64,000 bases of DNA from Gordonibacter sp034932485 (lineage in GTDB: Bacteria > Actinomycetota > Coriobacteriia > Coriobacteriales > Eggerthellaceae): NCBI GenBank assembly GCA_034932485.1, contig JAYFOQ010000028.1, forward strand, positions 35,532 to 99,531, in the 5' to 3' direction. Position numbers and translations under genes: made by a program. Position 1 is the stretch's first letter, and every line of letters begins with the position of its first letter. The notes beneath the pieces are model-generated. The model did no database searches. It had not been told where the DNA came from and was given only the letters and a program-made list of their open reading frames with translations. Positions 49,996 to 58,136 of the stretch are shown one piece after another.

Positions 49996-51642
49996 TTACT
50001 TCACCCCCCAAGGACTCGTGACGGTTTCGAAGCTCTTACCCGTCGCCGGCTCGGTAATATGAACCGCACAAGCCGTGCAGGGGTCGAAGCTGTGAACCGT
50101 ACGCAAGGCATTGATGGGCTTCTCGATATCTCCCACCGGGTTGCCAATAAGCGCCTGCTCCATCGGGCCATGTACGCCCTCAGCATTGACAGGAGCTAGA
50201 TTCCATGTGGTCGGGATGATAATCTGATAACCCTCGATCTTACCGTCCTTGACCGTCTCGGAATGATAAAGCGCGCCGCGTGGTGCCTCCCAGAAGCCAG
50301 TGCCGGCACCAGTGATGGTGGCAGGCTCACGGAAGTACTCGCTGTCGCCGCTCTTCAGAGCCTCGACCAACTCGCCCAGCCATTTCTTCATCAGACCGGC
50401 AATGTAGAGCGTCTCGATCTGACGCACGGCGGTACGTCCCAGCGTGGACTGCGCGACACCAATCTTGCCCGGAGCGCCCAGTGCCTCAAGCAGGCCGTCA
50501 ACCTGATCGACGATGAACGGAACGTTGCGCTTGTATGCCGCAAGGATACGAGACAATCCGCCGGCCTCGTAGGGCTTGCCGTCGTAAGCGGGGCACTTAA
50601 CCCACGTGTAACGATCCTTGACGTCATACTCCGTGTACTCAGGCTCGGTGACAAAGTACGGAGAAGTCAAAGTTTCTTCACCCTTGTACCACGAGTGGCC
50701 CATGTACTCGGTAATCAGATCTTCCTTCACGTCAGACAGATTGAGGTTGTCGTCGATGACACCCATGGGGAGGTAACGATCCTTCATCTCCATGGTCTCG
50801 CTCTCGAACACGCCCCAGGCGACATAGCGGCCGCAGCCCTTGCCCCAGTTGAGCGCGTCGGCATAGTACGGCGCGATAGCCAAAGTATCAGGGATCATCG
50901 TGGCCTCGACCCAGTTGTATACCTCATCGATGAGATACTTCAGGTCGTCGAGCTTCTGATCGGTGGGCACAAACGCGGTGCCGCCAGGAATCAGGGTCAT
51001 AACGTGCGGCATCTTACCGCCCAGGATAGCCGAGATCTGAGAAGCTTTAGCCTGCATCTGCAGAGCCTCTAAGTAGTGTGCCGTGCAGATAAGATCAAGC
51101 TCAGGCGGCAATTTGTAGCCAGTGCCATCCTCAGCATCAAACCAGTTGCCCGAGAAGATAGACAGCTGTCCGTTCTCCGCAAAGGTTGAAAGACGCTTCT
51201 GCAGAGCAACGAAATCGGTGTTCATGGATGTGCCAGCAGCCTGAGCAAGCGCAATAGCGTCGGCCGGATCGGCCTTCAATCCATTAAGCGGATTCACGTA
51301 GTCGAGAGCCGCCAAGTTGTAAAACCACAGAATGTGGCTATGTAGGAACTGCGCACCTTCAAGCAAGTTACGAATAATACGCGCATTGTTCGAGATCTTG
51401 ATGCCGTAGGCTTTCTCGGCCGCAATGGCGGACGAATGGGCATGAGATACCGGACACACACCGCAGATACGCTGCACAATTTGTGCTGCATCCTCGGGCG
51501 TGCGGTTCTCCACGACCATCTCCATACCACGGAAGCAGCCGCCGGACACCCAGGCGTCGGACACCTTGCCGTTCTCTACTTCCATCTCAACGCGGAGATG
51601 GCCCTCGATACGGGTGATCGGGTCGATGACTGAACGGGTCAT
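49996..51642 (-). CDS. hyaB: NiFe hydrogenase large subunit
   Basis: A 548-residue catalytic subunit. The four cysteines of the Ni-Fe site are in RICGVCPVSH (Cys60, Cys63) and DPCTACAVH (Cys522, Cys525). After His528 there are 20 more residues, the tail that the maturation protease removes. VIDPITRIEGHLRVE is the family start. Exported together with the small subunit. ATG with GGAGGTAAGCC upstream; six bases after the small subunit stop. Confidence 0.96.
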   Translation of the reverse strand: MTRSVIDPITRIEGHLRVEMEVENGKVSDAWVSGGCFRGMEMVVENRTPEDAAQIVQRICGVCPVSHAHSSAIAAEKAYGIKISNNARIIRNLLEGAQFLHSHILWFYNLAALDYVNPLNGLKADPADAIALAQAAGTSMNTDFVALQKRLSTFAENGQLSIFSGNWFDAEDGTGYKLPPELDLICTAHYLEALQMQAKASQISAILGGKMPHVMTLIPGGTAFVPTDQKLDDLKYLIDEVYNWVEATMIPDTLAIAPYYADALNWGKGCGRYVAWGVFESETMEMKDRYLPMGVIDDNLNLSDVKEDLITEYMGHSWYKGEETLTSPYFVTEPEYTEYDVKDRYTWVKCPAYDGKPYEAGGLSRILAAYKRNVPFIVDQVDGLLEALGAPGKIGVAQSTLGRTAVRQIETLYIAGLMKKWLGELVEALKSGDSEYFREPATITGAGTGFWEAPRGALYHSETVKDGKIEGYQIIIPTTWNLAPVNAEGVHGPMEQALIGNPVGDIEKPINALRTVHSFDPCTACAVHITEPATGKSFETVTSPWGVK

Positions 51643-51648
51643 GTAGGC

Positions 51649-52893
51649 TTACCTCCCCTCTTCTTTGTTGTCAGCTTCATCCTTCTTGTCGGACGCAGCC
51701 GTATCATATTTACCAATGGATTTCTCGGGGTGCTTAGCATCCCATGAGCGCACCTTCTCGAAGTCGGCACCGCCATCCATGCGGCCAGACAACTTCATGC
51801 CAAAGCCGTGCACAACTAACGCTGCTGCTAAGATGCCCGTAATGCCGAGCGCAATCGTTCCAGGCTGCACCATCCAATCGCCAATACGCAGGTCGCGATG
51901 GCGTTTGTAGAAAGGAGTGTTAACCTCAACCCAGTTTTGGCCCGGATCATTGGGGTTTGCCTCACAGCAACCAATGCAGGGAGAACCGGCCTGAACGCAC
52001 CAACTACGACGATTATTCCACAACACAACACCGCAGTTAGACATCGTCTGAGGCCCACGGCAGCCCATCGGATACAGGCAGTATCCCTTGGCCTCTTCCT
52101 CGGAACCAAACTGGTAAACAAACTCACCATTCTCGAAGTGGCCACGACGCTCACAGTTGTCGTGAATTGACTGACCGAAAATATCAGCAGGCTTGTTCTC
52201 CCTCGTCAAAGCCGGAAGTTGCTCAAGCATGACAACATTTACCAACACCGACACGAGCCACTCGGGGTTTGCCGGGCAACCAGGAACATTAATAACGGGC
52301 GTTCCAATGCCAGCCTTCTTCAAGTATGCCTGCACGCCCAATGCACCGGACGAATTCGGGTTCGCACCCATCCATCCACCGTTTACCGCACAAGAACCTA
52401 ACGCAACAACAGCATCGGCATTCTCGGCAGCTTCAATCAAATGCTCAGTACCGGGCTTATCGGCAACGCGCAACGCCTGTCCACCCCAACCTTCCAGCAC
52501 AGCACCCTCATAAATAAGGATGTAACCACCAGCGTGGATGGTCTGCTCTTTTGCCTCTTCCATCGACCAACCGGCAGCCGCAGAAAGCGTCTCTGAATAG
52601 TTGAGCGAGATCAGCTCCAAAACGACACTTGCCGGATCGGGGGTCTCGACTTGGGCGAACGACTCGGTACAGCCCGTACATGACGCGCCTTCGATCCAGA
52701 TTACCGGGTACAGGTTCCCCTTCGTCGCGCCGATCACGGATTTCTCGAGGGCCTGCGCCACCTGCGGAGCGGCGAGCTGAGACAGCCCGGCAGCCGCGGC
52801 AACGGCGCCGCAAAGTTTCATGAAGCTGCGTCGCGTCACCCCGCGAGCAGACAGCATATCCTGAAACTCTGAAACCGTGGCCTCTGTTTCCAT
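51649..52893 (-). CDS. hyaA: NiFe hydrogenase small subunit, Tat-exported
   Basis: A 414-residue subunit. Tat signal: TRRSFMKLCGAVAAAAGL at residues 20-37. Three iron-sulfur clusters: SCTGC, GSCAVNG and PGCPANPEW (proximal); HDNCERRGHF, GYCLYPMGCRG and NNRRSWCV...CIGCC (medial/distal). A C-terminal span near 345-367 anchors it, followed by a charged cytoplasmic tail with many Lys/Asp. This is the layout of group 1, respiratory uptake hydrogenases. ATG 52893 follows AGGAGGT by seven bases; GTG two codons earlier is too close. First gene of the operon. Confidence 0.96.
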   Translation of the reverse strand: METEATVSEFQDMLSARGVTRRSFMKLCGAVAAAAGLSQLAAPQVAQALEKSVIGATKGNLYPVIWIEGASCTGCTESFAQVETPDPASVVLELISLNYSETLSAAAGWSMEEAKEQTIHAGGYILIYEGAVLEGWGGQALRVADKPGTEHLIEAAENADAVVALGSCAVNGGWMGANPNSSGALGVQAYLKKAGIGTPVINVPGCPANPEWLVSVLVNVVMLEQLPALTRENKPADIFGQSIHDNCERRGHFENGEFVYQFGSEEEAKGYCLYPMGCRGPQTMSNCGVVLWNNRRSWCVQAGSPCIGCCEANPNDPGQNWVEVNTPFYKRHRDLRIGDWMVQPGTIALGITGILAAALVVHGFGMKLSGRMDGGADFEKVRSWDAKHPEKSIGKYDTAASDKKDEADNKEEGR

Positions 52894-53014
52894 GTGCACA
52901 CCTCCTCAGGTGCTCTCGTCTGACATAACATACTGGAAGTATTTTCCCCGAGAATTTCTAGCTCTAACGTGGCGGTGACGTGAGCGCAACATTTGAGCCG
53001 CAAATGGTCTAAAA

Positions 53015-53042
53015 ATGTTACGGAATGGTTGTTGCGTAACAT
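53015..53042. promoter_or_regulatory. Inverted repeat ATGTTACG-N12-CGTAACAT
   Basis: Perfect 8-bp arms 12 bases apart, 122 bases ahead of the hydrogenase start. It could be a binding site for a dimeric regulator of the hydrogenase operon. Confidence 0.45.
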
Positions 53043-53043
53043 A

Positions 53044-53085
53044 TTTTATGCAGGTCAGGCTTCTTTTTATGCAGAAACATGCATA
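53044..53085. repeat. Direct repeats TTTTATGCAG and palindrome TATGCA-N6-TGCATA
   Basis: TTTTATGCAG at 53044-53053 and 53065-53074, 21 bases apart (two helix turns); the second copy is one arm of TATGCA-N6-TGCATA at 53068-53085. Three half-sites on the same face of DNA fit a cooperative regulator. Confidence 0.45.
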
Positions 53086-53277
53086 GAAAAGGCTACCCCC
53101 GCTTAAAACGTACGATACAATACCATTCATCGAAAAACAGGAGAATTGTAGGATTTCTGCAGAGGACCCCAACCACGCGCAAACAGGTGCCTATACCGTT
53201 ATCATAGCCCCATACCGTGCTGCCGCATACAAAATGTGGCGCACACCCATACACAAACAAATCCTAAGGACCCCACC

Positions 53278-54147
53278 ATGATTTCCACCGGACCCGTATT
53301 CGCCTACCTCGGCCCCGCCGGCACTTACTCTGACGAGGCGACGCGCGCCTTTGCGGCCCGACTCGGCATCGATCAACCGCAGTTTCTAGAATGCACCTCG
53401 TTCGACGAAGTATTCGACTGTGTCGACCGTGGAAAATGCGAATATGGTGTCGTTGCGAAAGAAAACTCACTTGAAGGCTCCGTCACCGCTACCCTTGATA
53501 ACTTCGCGTTCAAAAGTTCTGCCAGCATCCTAGGTGAAGAAGTACTAGACATCCACCATTGTCTCGTTATGCATCCCGATGCCAAGATTGAAGACATAAC
53601 TACGGTTGCCTCCCATGCTCAGGGGCTTGGGCAGTGCCGTCGTTTTTTGAGCGAACGGCTGCCTGGTCGCAACACAATTACCACTTCATCCACTGCCGAA
53701 AGTGCTCGACTGGCTGCCAGCGATCTCCATGTTGCTGGTATAGCCAACGCATTCGCCGCCGATTTGTATGGCGCACGCATCCACGAGCGTGACATTGAAG
53801 ACCACTTCGGCAATCAAACAGCATTCGCTCTCATTGGCCGACAAGGGCACGCACCGGTATTCTCTGGCGAGAAGCTCAAAACATCACTTGCTCTCTTCCT
53901 GCAGGTAAACCGCGCAGGAACGCTCCATATGATCCTTTCAGAGTTCGCCTTTGCTGGCATTGATCTCTCAATGATTCAGTCTCGCCCCACCAAGCAGGCA
54001 CTGGGAGATTATATGTTCTTCATCGAATTCGAAGGTTCCGAAAATGACCACGCCGTTCAAACTGCACTGAATTGTCTCCGCCTCAAACTGCGCGAGGTAA
54101 AGGTATTGGGAAGCTATCCCATCGTACAACACAGTACGGTGATTTAA
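53278..54147 (+). CDS. pheA: Prephenate dehydratase
   Basis: A 289-residue enzyme of phenylalanine synthesis, converting prephenate to phenylpyruvate. LGPAGTYSDEA starts the catalytic part; VASHAQGLGQCRRFL is the conserved central helix; the ACT domain begins near residue 205 with GTLHMILSEFAFAGIDLSMIQSRP. Oddities: the TRF motif reads TAF (GNQTAFALIG) and the ACT ESRP reads QSRP, both of which affect catalysis or Phe feedback in studied enzymes. ATG 53278 has AAGGA eight bases ahead; the frame is open 14 codons upstream without a site. No chorismate mutase domain. Confidence 0.88.
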   Translation: MISTGPVFAYLGPAGTYSDEATRAFAARLGIDQPQFLECTSFDEVFDCVDRGKCEYGVVAKENSLEGSVTATLDNFAFKSSASILGEEVLDIHHCLVMHPDAKIEDITTVASHAQGLGQCRRFLSERLPGRNTITTSSTAESARLAASDLHVAGIANAFAADLYGARIHERDIEDHFGNQTAFALIGRQGHAPVFSGEKLKTSLALFLQVNRAGTLHMILSEFAFAGIDLSMIQSRPTKQALGDYMFFIEFEGSENDHAVQTALNCLRLKLREVKVLGSYPIVQHSTVI

Positions 54148-54722
54148 AACGAAATAATATTGAGGTGTTCTAGTAAAATTTTTAGACCTATAAGAATAAG
54201 CACCACACCACCAGCTATGGTAGCTGGCTTTTCGTAACGCGCACCAAAACGATGGCCTACAGCCACCCCTACAAGAGACAACACAAAGGTAGTAACACCA
54301 ATAAGGCCTACGGCAGGAGCTATCTCCACGCTTAGAAAAGCAAACGTGATACCCACCGCAAGAGCATCGATACTGGTTGCAATAGCCATCATGGTAAGCT
54401 CGCGCATATCAAACTTACCATCAACCGAACATGAGATGCCCTCATCATCGCCACGAAAGGCATCCCAAAGCATCTTGCCTCCGATGATAGCCAAAAGTAC
54501 GAAGGCAATCCAGTGATCGACTGGCGTAATAAATCGCTCGAACTGCGTTCCTAGCGCCCAGCCTATGAGCGGCATAACAGCCTGAAAGCCACCAAAAAAT
54601 AAGGCAATAACCGCAGCCTGACGCAGGTTCAGACGCTTCATACATAAGCCCTTACAAATCGATACGGCAAAAGCATCCATAGACAGCCCTACAGCAATTA
54701 GGAACAACTCAACAAAACCCAC
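54144..54722 (-). CDS. mntP: Manganese exporter MntP
   Basis: A 192-residue membrane protein with six spans: VELFLIAVGLSMDAFAVSICKGL and ATSIDALAVGITFAFLS contain the paired SMDAFAVS / SIDALAVG motifs that identify MntP. Exports manganese to avoid toxicity. GTG at 54722 fits the family start and has GAGAGG nine bases ahead; ATG at 54731 is nearly adjacent to that site. The leader has a manganese riboswitch with a terminator, so synthesis should rise when manganese is high. Ends four bases inside the convergent pheA. Confidence 0.9.
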   Translation of the reverse strand: MGFVELFLIAVGLSMDAFAVSICKGLCMKRLNLRQAAVIALFFGGFQAVMPLIGWALGTQFERFITPVDHWIAFVLLAIIGGKMLWDAFRGDDEGISCSVDGKFDMRELTMMAIATSIDALAVGITFAFLSVEIAPAVGLIGVTTFVLSLVGVAVGHRFGARYEKPATIAGGVVLILIGLKILLEHLNIISF

Positions 54723-54789
54723 GGCACTCATCCTCTCATCTTTTTCAGCCACCTCAGCTAGCCCATAGCACTCGTCTCGACTTGCGGGC

Positions 54790-54819
54790 AAAAAAATACC
54801 GGCGCTAACACGCACCGGT
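54790..54819 (-). terminator. Riboswitch-controlled intrinsic terminator of mntP
   Basis: On the minus strand ACCGGTGC pairs with GCGCCGGT over 8 bp (one G-U) around GTGTTA, followed by TA and seven Ts. It lies 29 bases past the aptamer and 67 before mntP. Confidence 0.75.
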
Positions 54820-54848
54820 TGCATAATAAGCGGTGCGACGCATGCGCC

Positions 54849-54949
54849 ACACCGCGAGTCTCGTCATTTCAGGCTTAAGCCAGCTTCGACACGCGAAGCA
54901 GTATGTTGACTTAGCCGCGCACAAGGCGCCGACTACTCCCCCACGGAGT
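54849..54949 (-). promoter_or_regulatory. yybP-ykoY manganese riboswitch aptamer
   Basis: On the minus strand the leader has GGGGGAGTAG (conserved 5' GGGGAGUAG block), then GGCTAAGTCAACATACTGC, then ATGACGAGACTCGCGG matching the 3' GCxAGACY block; CCGTG just ahead of the first block pairs with CGCGG after the last to close P1. mntP downstream is the best-known target of this manganese-sensing class. The following terminator suggests binding prevents termination. Confidence 0.8.
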
Positions 54950-54975
54950 AGAGGGATTCTACCACAGCTCATCTT

Positions 54976-55851
54976 TCAGGGAAGAAAAATATCGCCTTCG
55001 CAACGGAAAAAGCCCTCTGAGACAAGATCCGCAACGATGCTGTCGAAAACCGACCTATCAACACCGTCACGTCCTCCGGCCCGCTCGAACGAATCAAGAC
55101 GAGACGCCAACTCCCCCACACCAATGCCAGGCGTAGCCAGCACAATACGTACGAGTTCTGCACGCTTCTGACGACGCGAGCCTTCAAATACACTCTGTCG
55201 AGTGTAGTGCGCGCTGCGGCGTGAGGGATTTATCACCTGCGTCTTCAGGTAGGAACCATAATCCAACAGCGCATAATACCACGCCCGAGAGCCCTTCGTT
55301 GGACAGGTATCAGCCACCAACGGAGCAAGCTGCTTATCACTCACGCCCTCGCAATCAGGAAACAGTTCGTGCAAAAACACCGTGCGCACATTCGTTTCGA
55401 GATACATTGAGGGGCGATCAAAAGCAAACGCTACAACACCAGCCGCCGTAGCCGGCCCAATGCCAGGCAGTTTCTCCAGTTCCTCGGCCGTATCAGGCAG
55501 CACCCCTCCTCGCTCGGCTGCGCACTTGTCCGCCGTCTTCTTGAGAGCCAGCGCGCGGCGGTTGTAACCAAGTCCTTGCCACAACTCCAACACATCGGCC
55601 GTATCGGCAGCGGCAAGCGCATCAAGAGTAGGAAATTGTGTCAAAAAACGCGTCCAGAAACGGCCAACCCGCGCTACCTGAGTCTGCTGCAGCATAATCT
55701 CGGATACGAGTACGGCATACGGGTCATCGAGATTACGCCACGGCAGATCTCGATAGAGATTGGCTCCCTGCACACACACGCGCTCAACGAAGGTGTCCCG
55801 ATCAGGATCGCCACACGGCCACTCAGGACGATCCCTGCTTATCAATGGCAT
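54976..55851 (-). CDS. MutY-like DNA glycosylase lacking the iron-sulfur cluster
   Basis: A 291-residue HhH-GPD glycosylase. VLVSEIMLQQTQVARV carries the catalytic Glu and the intercalating Gln; LPGIGPATAAGVVAFAF is the helix-hairpin-helix. The position of the MutY catalytic Asp (normally LDGNV) reads MYLETNVRTVFLHELF, with Glu. No C-x6-C-x2-C-x5-C cluster motif follows; instead there is NPSRRSAHYTRQSVFEGSRRQKR, a known clusterless variant I recall from actinobacteria. The Nudix-like C-terminal domain is also absent. Starts ten bases inside the Rrf2 gene, so it is coupled to it. Confidence 0.8.
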   Translation of the reverse strand: MPLISRDRPEWPCGDPDRDTFVERVCVQGANLYRDLPWRNLDDPYAVLVSEIMLQQTQVARVGRFWTRFLTQFPTLDALAAADTADVLELWQGLGYNRRALALKKTADKCAAERGGVLPDTAEELEKLPGIGPATAAGVVAFAFDRPSMYLETNVRTVFLHELFPDCEGVSDKQLAPLVADTCPTKGSRAWYYALLDYGSYLKTQVINPSRRSAHYTRQSVFEGSRRQKRAELVRIVLATPGIGVGELASRLDSFERAGGRDGVDRSVFDSIVADLVSEGFFRCEGDIFLP

Positions 55852-56387
55852 TGCCCTTGAGTACAGGAAAGTGTATCACTCAAAAAAGAACAGCTACTCA
55901 CCTGTCCCCCCGACATCTTACCGTGCCCGCCACAGGAGGTAGGAGCATCACCTGATGCCATAGCAGCCACAACAGCAGGATGCGCGCCACCCTGTTCGAA
56001 TAAATCTCTTAGCGTAATGGCCGCAAAGTATCCATTTAATAAACGATCAGCACCCTGCCAAACCTTGTTGTAAGCGCAGCCTCCCTGCTTTTCGCAATAT
56101 TCAGGATCAATAGCACACAAAGACACGCTCACGGGCCCCTGAACGGACTCCAGCACATCAAGTACGGTCACCGTAGCTGGATCGCAGTTAAGCGCCAAAC
56201 CGCCGCGCGCTCCACGCACCGTCTTAATAAGCGCAGCCTTTACCAAATCATGCTGAATACTCCGGGCGAACGCATAAGGAATATCTTCCGCTTCGGCAAT
56301 ATCCGAAACCGAAACATAAGCATCCCCGCTCTTGTAAGCTGCACGGAGAATTCGGCAGGCGTAGTCGCAACGTCGCGTGATATCCAT
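55842..56387 (-). CDS. Rrf2-family regulator with cysteine cluster
   Basis: A 181-residue regulator. Residues 1-75 are the Rrf2 winged helix (MDITRRCDYACRILRAAYK, IPYAFARSIQHDLVKAALIKTVRGARGG). CAIDPEYCEKQGGC (C-x6-C-x5-C) resembles the iron-sulfur cluster site of IscR/NsrR, sensing iron, NO or oxidation. The last 40 residues add four Cys and several His (SCGGHGKMSGG, SCSF, SCTQGQCH), unusual for the family. Followed by a glycosylase gene overlapping it; preceded by the AAA-like gene. Confidence 0.88.
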   Translation of the reverse strand: MDITRRCDYACRILRAAYKSGDAYVSVSDIAEAEDIPYAFARSIQHDLVKAALIKTVRGARGGLALNCDPATVTVLDVLESVQGPVSVSLCAIDPEYCEKQGGCAYNKVWQGADRLLNGYFAAITLRDLFEQGGAHPAVVAAMASGDAPTSCGGHGKMSGGQVSSCSFLSDTLSCTQGQCH

Positions 56388-56392
56388 ATGCT

Positions 56393-57994
56393 CTACTCCC
56401 CAGTTCCTTTCAATAGATCGTCAAGATGCTCCAATTCGCGCCGGAAATCGACAACAACAGCATCTTCAAGTGCACGATATTGGGCTGAATCCAGCGGCTG
56501 ATAAGCAGCCAGTTTCTCAAACAAATTATCCTTCGTAACCGCCACATAACGACGGTTCGTAAGACCTGCCTTATAAGCTTCCTCAACCGCTTCGCGCGCA
56601 GCCATATACATATCGTAGCGCGGCATGCCGTCAGAATACTTAACCAAGTCGGCGCGGCAGATACTGCGTAGCGAAGGATGTTCGCGTGCTATCTCCATCC
56701 AAATATCAGCACGTTCAGCCGGCGTAGGATAGTCGATATCCACGATAGACAGAGGCTCAAGAAGATCATAGAAGAAGGAGTCGATTTCACCTTCCTCAGA
56801 TGCGCTCGCCAAAACGAACACATCGGGACTCTCGGCCGCCGAGCGAATAAGGCTAATAGCCTCACGCGCACCGCGAGAAAGACTGGTAATCACAAAACCG
56901 CCCATGTCATCCAAGGGGTCCGCATAGGGAGACACCCACAAGTCAAGATCTTCCAGCAACAATACACCAGGGCCATCAAAAGCGTTCCGAGCAGCATTCA
57001 GCTTGGGTTGATTGTCGGCCTGAGCCATAACACACAGCACGGGCATACCCTGCAGATTCTCCTCCATACGCATGCGAATAGCTGGCATTCCCAACTCACC
57101 TAGGGTAGCAACCATGAAACGGTTCGCATCTTCGCGTGCGGGCGAACGGAACAAGATAGCATCGGCAGCAGGCATACTATCCAGCCCGTGACGAGCATTC
57201 AGCAGCGAGACCAAGTCTTGAAACTGTAGATCGTTTTGCATACCCACACCAAAATCACGCATAAGCGCCACCGTGTCGCGATACCCGACAATATCGGCGT
57301 AGGTGATGCGCTCCAGCGATGCCACTACTGCGTGGGCGTCGGCATCGTCGCCACTCTCTGCATCCGCTTGCGTAGCACGCGCCATTGCATTCCCGTGATC
57401 AGATGTATCGAGCGTCGCCTCAGCTGCAGTAGTATCCTCTGCAGCAGTCTCCGACTTCGTAGCAGCCGCCACCTCGGCTATCGCATCGACAGCCGTCTTT
57501 GCTTTGTTTGACTGAGCCAAACCTACACCTAATGCACCAGGCAACGTTACGTGCTCCACCTTCATGAGCCGCGGTGCCTCAATCCCCAAGAAATCCTGAG
57601 AGATCATATCGGTCATGTCTTCCAGATCCTCGCGGGTCAACCCAAATTCTTCCAGCTTATCCAAAGCCAAGCGTTGAAGCTGTTCGGCACAGGCAGACAC
57701 CTCAGCCGGGGCCAGAAATGGCTCCAATTTCTCAAAAATATACTCCGCCAACGAGCGTTCTTTTAGTTTACAAGCCAAAGACCATGCCTGACGCAGCCCG
57801 TCAACCGCCTCATCATCGGGAGCATAGGCACCGCGCGTACCCTGTTCAAACGCAGCAAGATAAAGGTGCATGCCCAACACAGCATCACCCGATGCGCTTG
57901 CCTGCGCAGCACGGCGCAGATAGTCGGTGGAAGAGTTGTTATCGTATTCGTCATTTTGACTTGGCGAGTTGTTCGTATCAGCATTTTCGAACAT
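56393..57994 (-). CDS. AAA-like ATPase with degenerate Walker A
   Basis: A 533-residue protein. The first 150 residues are helical TPR-like repeats, then a linker rich in Ala/Glu/Thr (about 185-225), then an AAA-like module: the strand GVLLLEDLDLWVSPY resembles Walker B with DxD acidic residues, and FVLASASEEGEIDSFFYDLLEPLSIVDIDYPTP matches sensor 1 and the arginine-finger region. The place of Walker A reads ILFRSPAREDANRFMVATLG, with no GxxxxGKT, so ATP binding is doubtful. ATG at 57994 has AAAGGAGGTGGG ahead; the open frame goes 21 codons further. First gene of the AAA-rrf2-mutY row. Confidence 0.65.
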   Translation of the reverse strand: MFENADTNNSPSQNDEYDNNSSTDYLRRAAQASASGDAVLGMHLYLAAFEQGTRGAYAPDDEAVDGLRQAWSLACKLKERSLAEYIFEKLEPFLAPAEVSACAEQLQRLALDKLEEFGLTREDLEDMTDMISQDFLGIEAPRLMKVEHVTLPGALGVGLAQSNKAKTAVDAIAEVAAATKSETAAEDTTAAEATLDTSDHGNAMARATQADAESGDDADAHAVVASLERITYADIVGYRDTVALMRDFGVGMQNDLQFQDLVSLLNARHGLDSMPAADAILFRSPAREDANRFMVATLGELGMPAIRMRMEENLQGMPVLCVMAQADNQPKLNAARNAFDGPGVLLLEDLDLWVSPYADPLDDMGGFVITSLSRGAREAISLIRSAAESPDVFVLASASEEGEIDSFFYDLLEPLSIVDIDYPTPAERADIWMEIAREHPSLRSICRADLVKYSDGMPRYDMYMAAREAVEEAYKAGLTNRRYVAVTKDNLFEKLAAYQPLDSAQYRALEDAVVVDFRRELEHLDDLLKGTGE

Positions 57995-58136
57995 GGGCCC
58001 ACCTCCTTTGCAGCTATAGAAAATGCGCTTTTGCACAAATGTATATTCTTGAGTCACATTTTACCGAAATTGGGCTTGCCAAGAAGCACTGCAACGTAAA
58101 AACATTAAATGTCACAGGAATAAAGCTCGAACGTGG

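Larger units (their letters stand above)
52894..53277. other. 384-base divergent region between hydrogenase and pheA
   Basis: No gene. It holds an inverted repeat (53015-53042), two copies of TTTTATGCAG 21 bases apart with a palindrome overlapping the second (53044-53085), and probably both promoters. No FNR box (TTGAT-N4-ATCAA) can be seen. Confidence 0.5.

Noticed and set aside
50263..51072. 269-codon plus-strand open frame
   Set aside because: Lies fully antisense to the hydrogenase large subunit, whose sequence and motifs are certain; no ribosome site or recognisable domain.
52894..53277. FNR/ANR box in the hydrogenase promoter
   Set aside because: No TTGAT-N4-ATCAA or close variant found; only other repeats.
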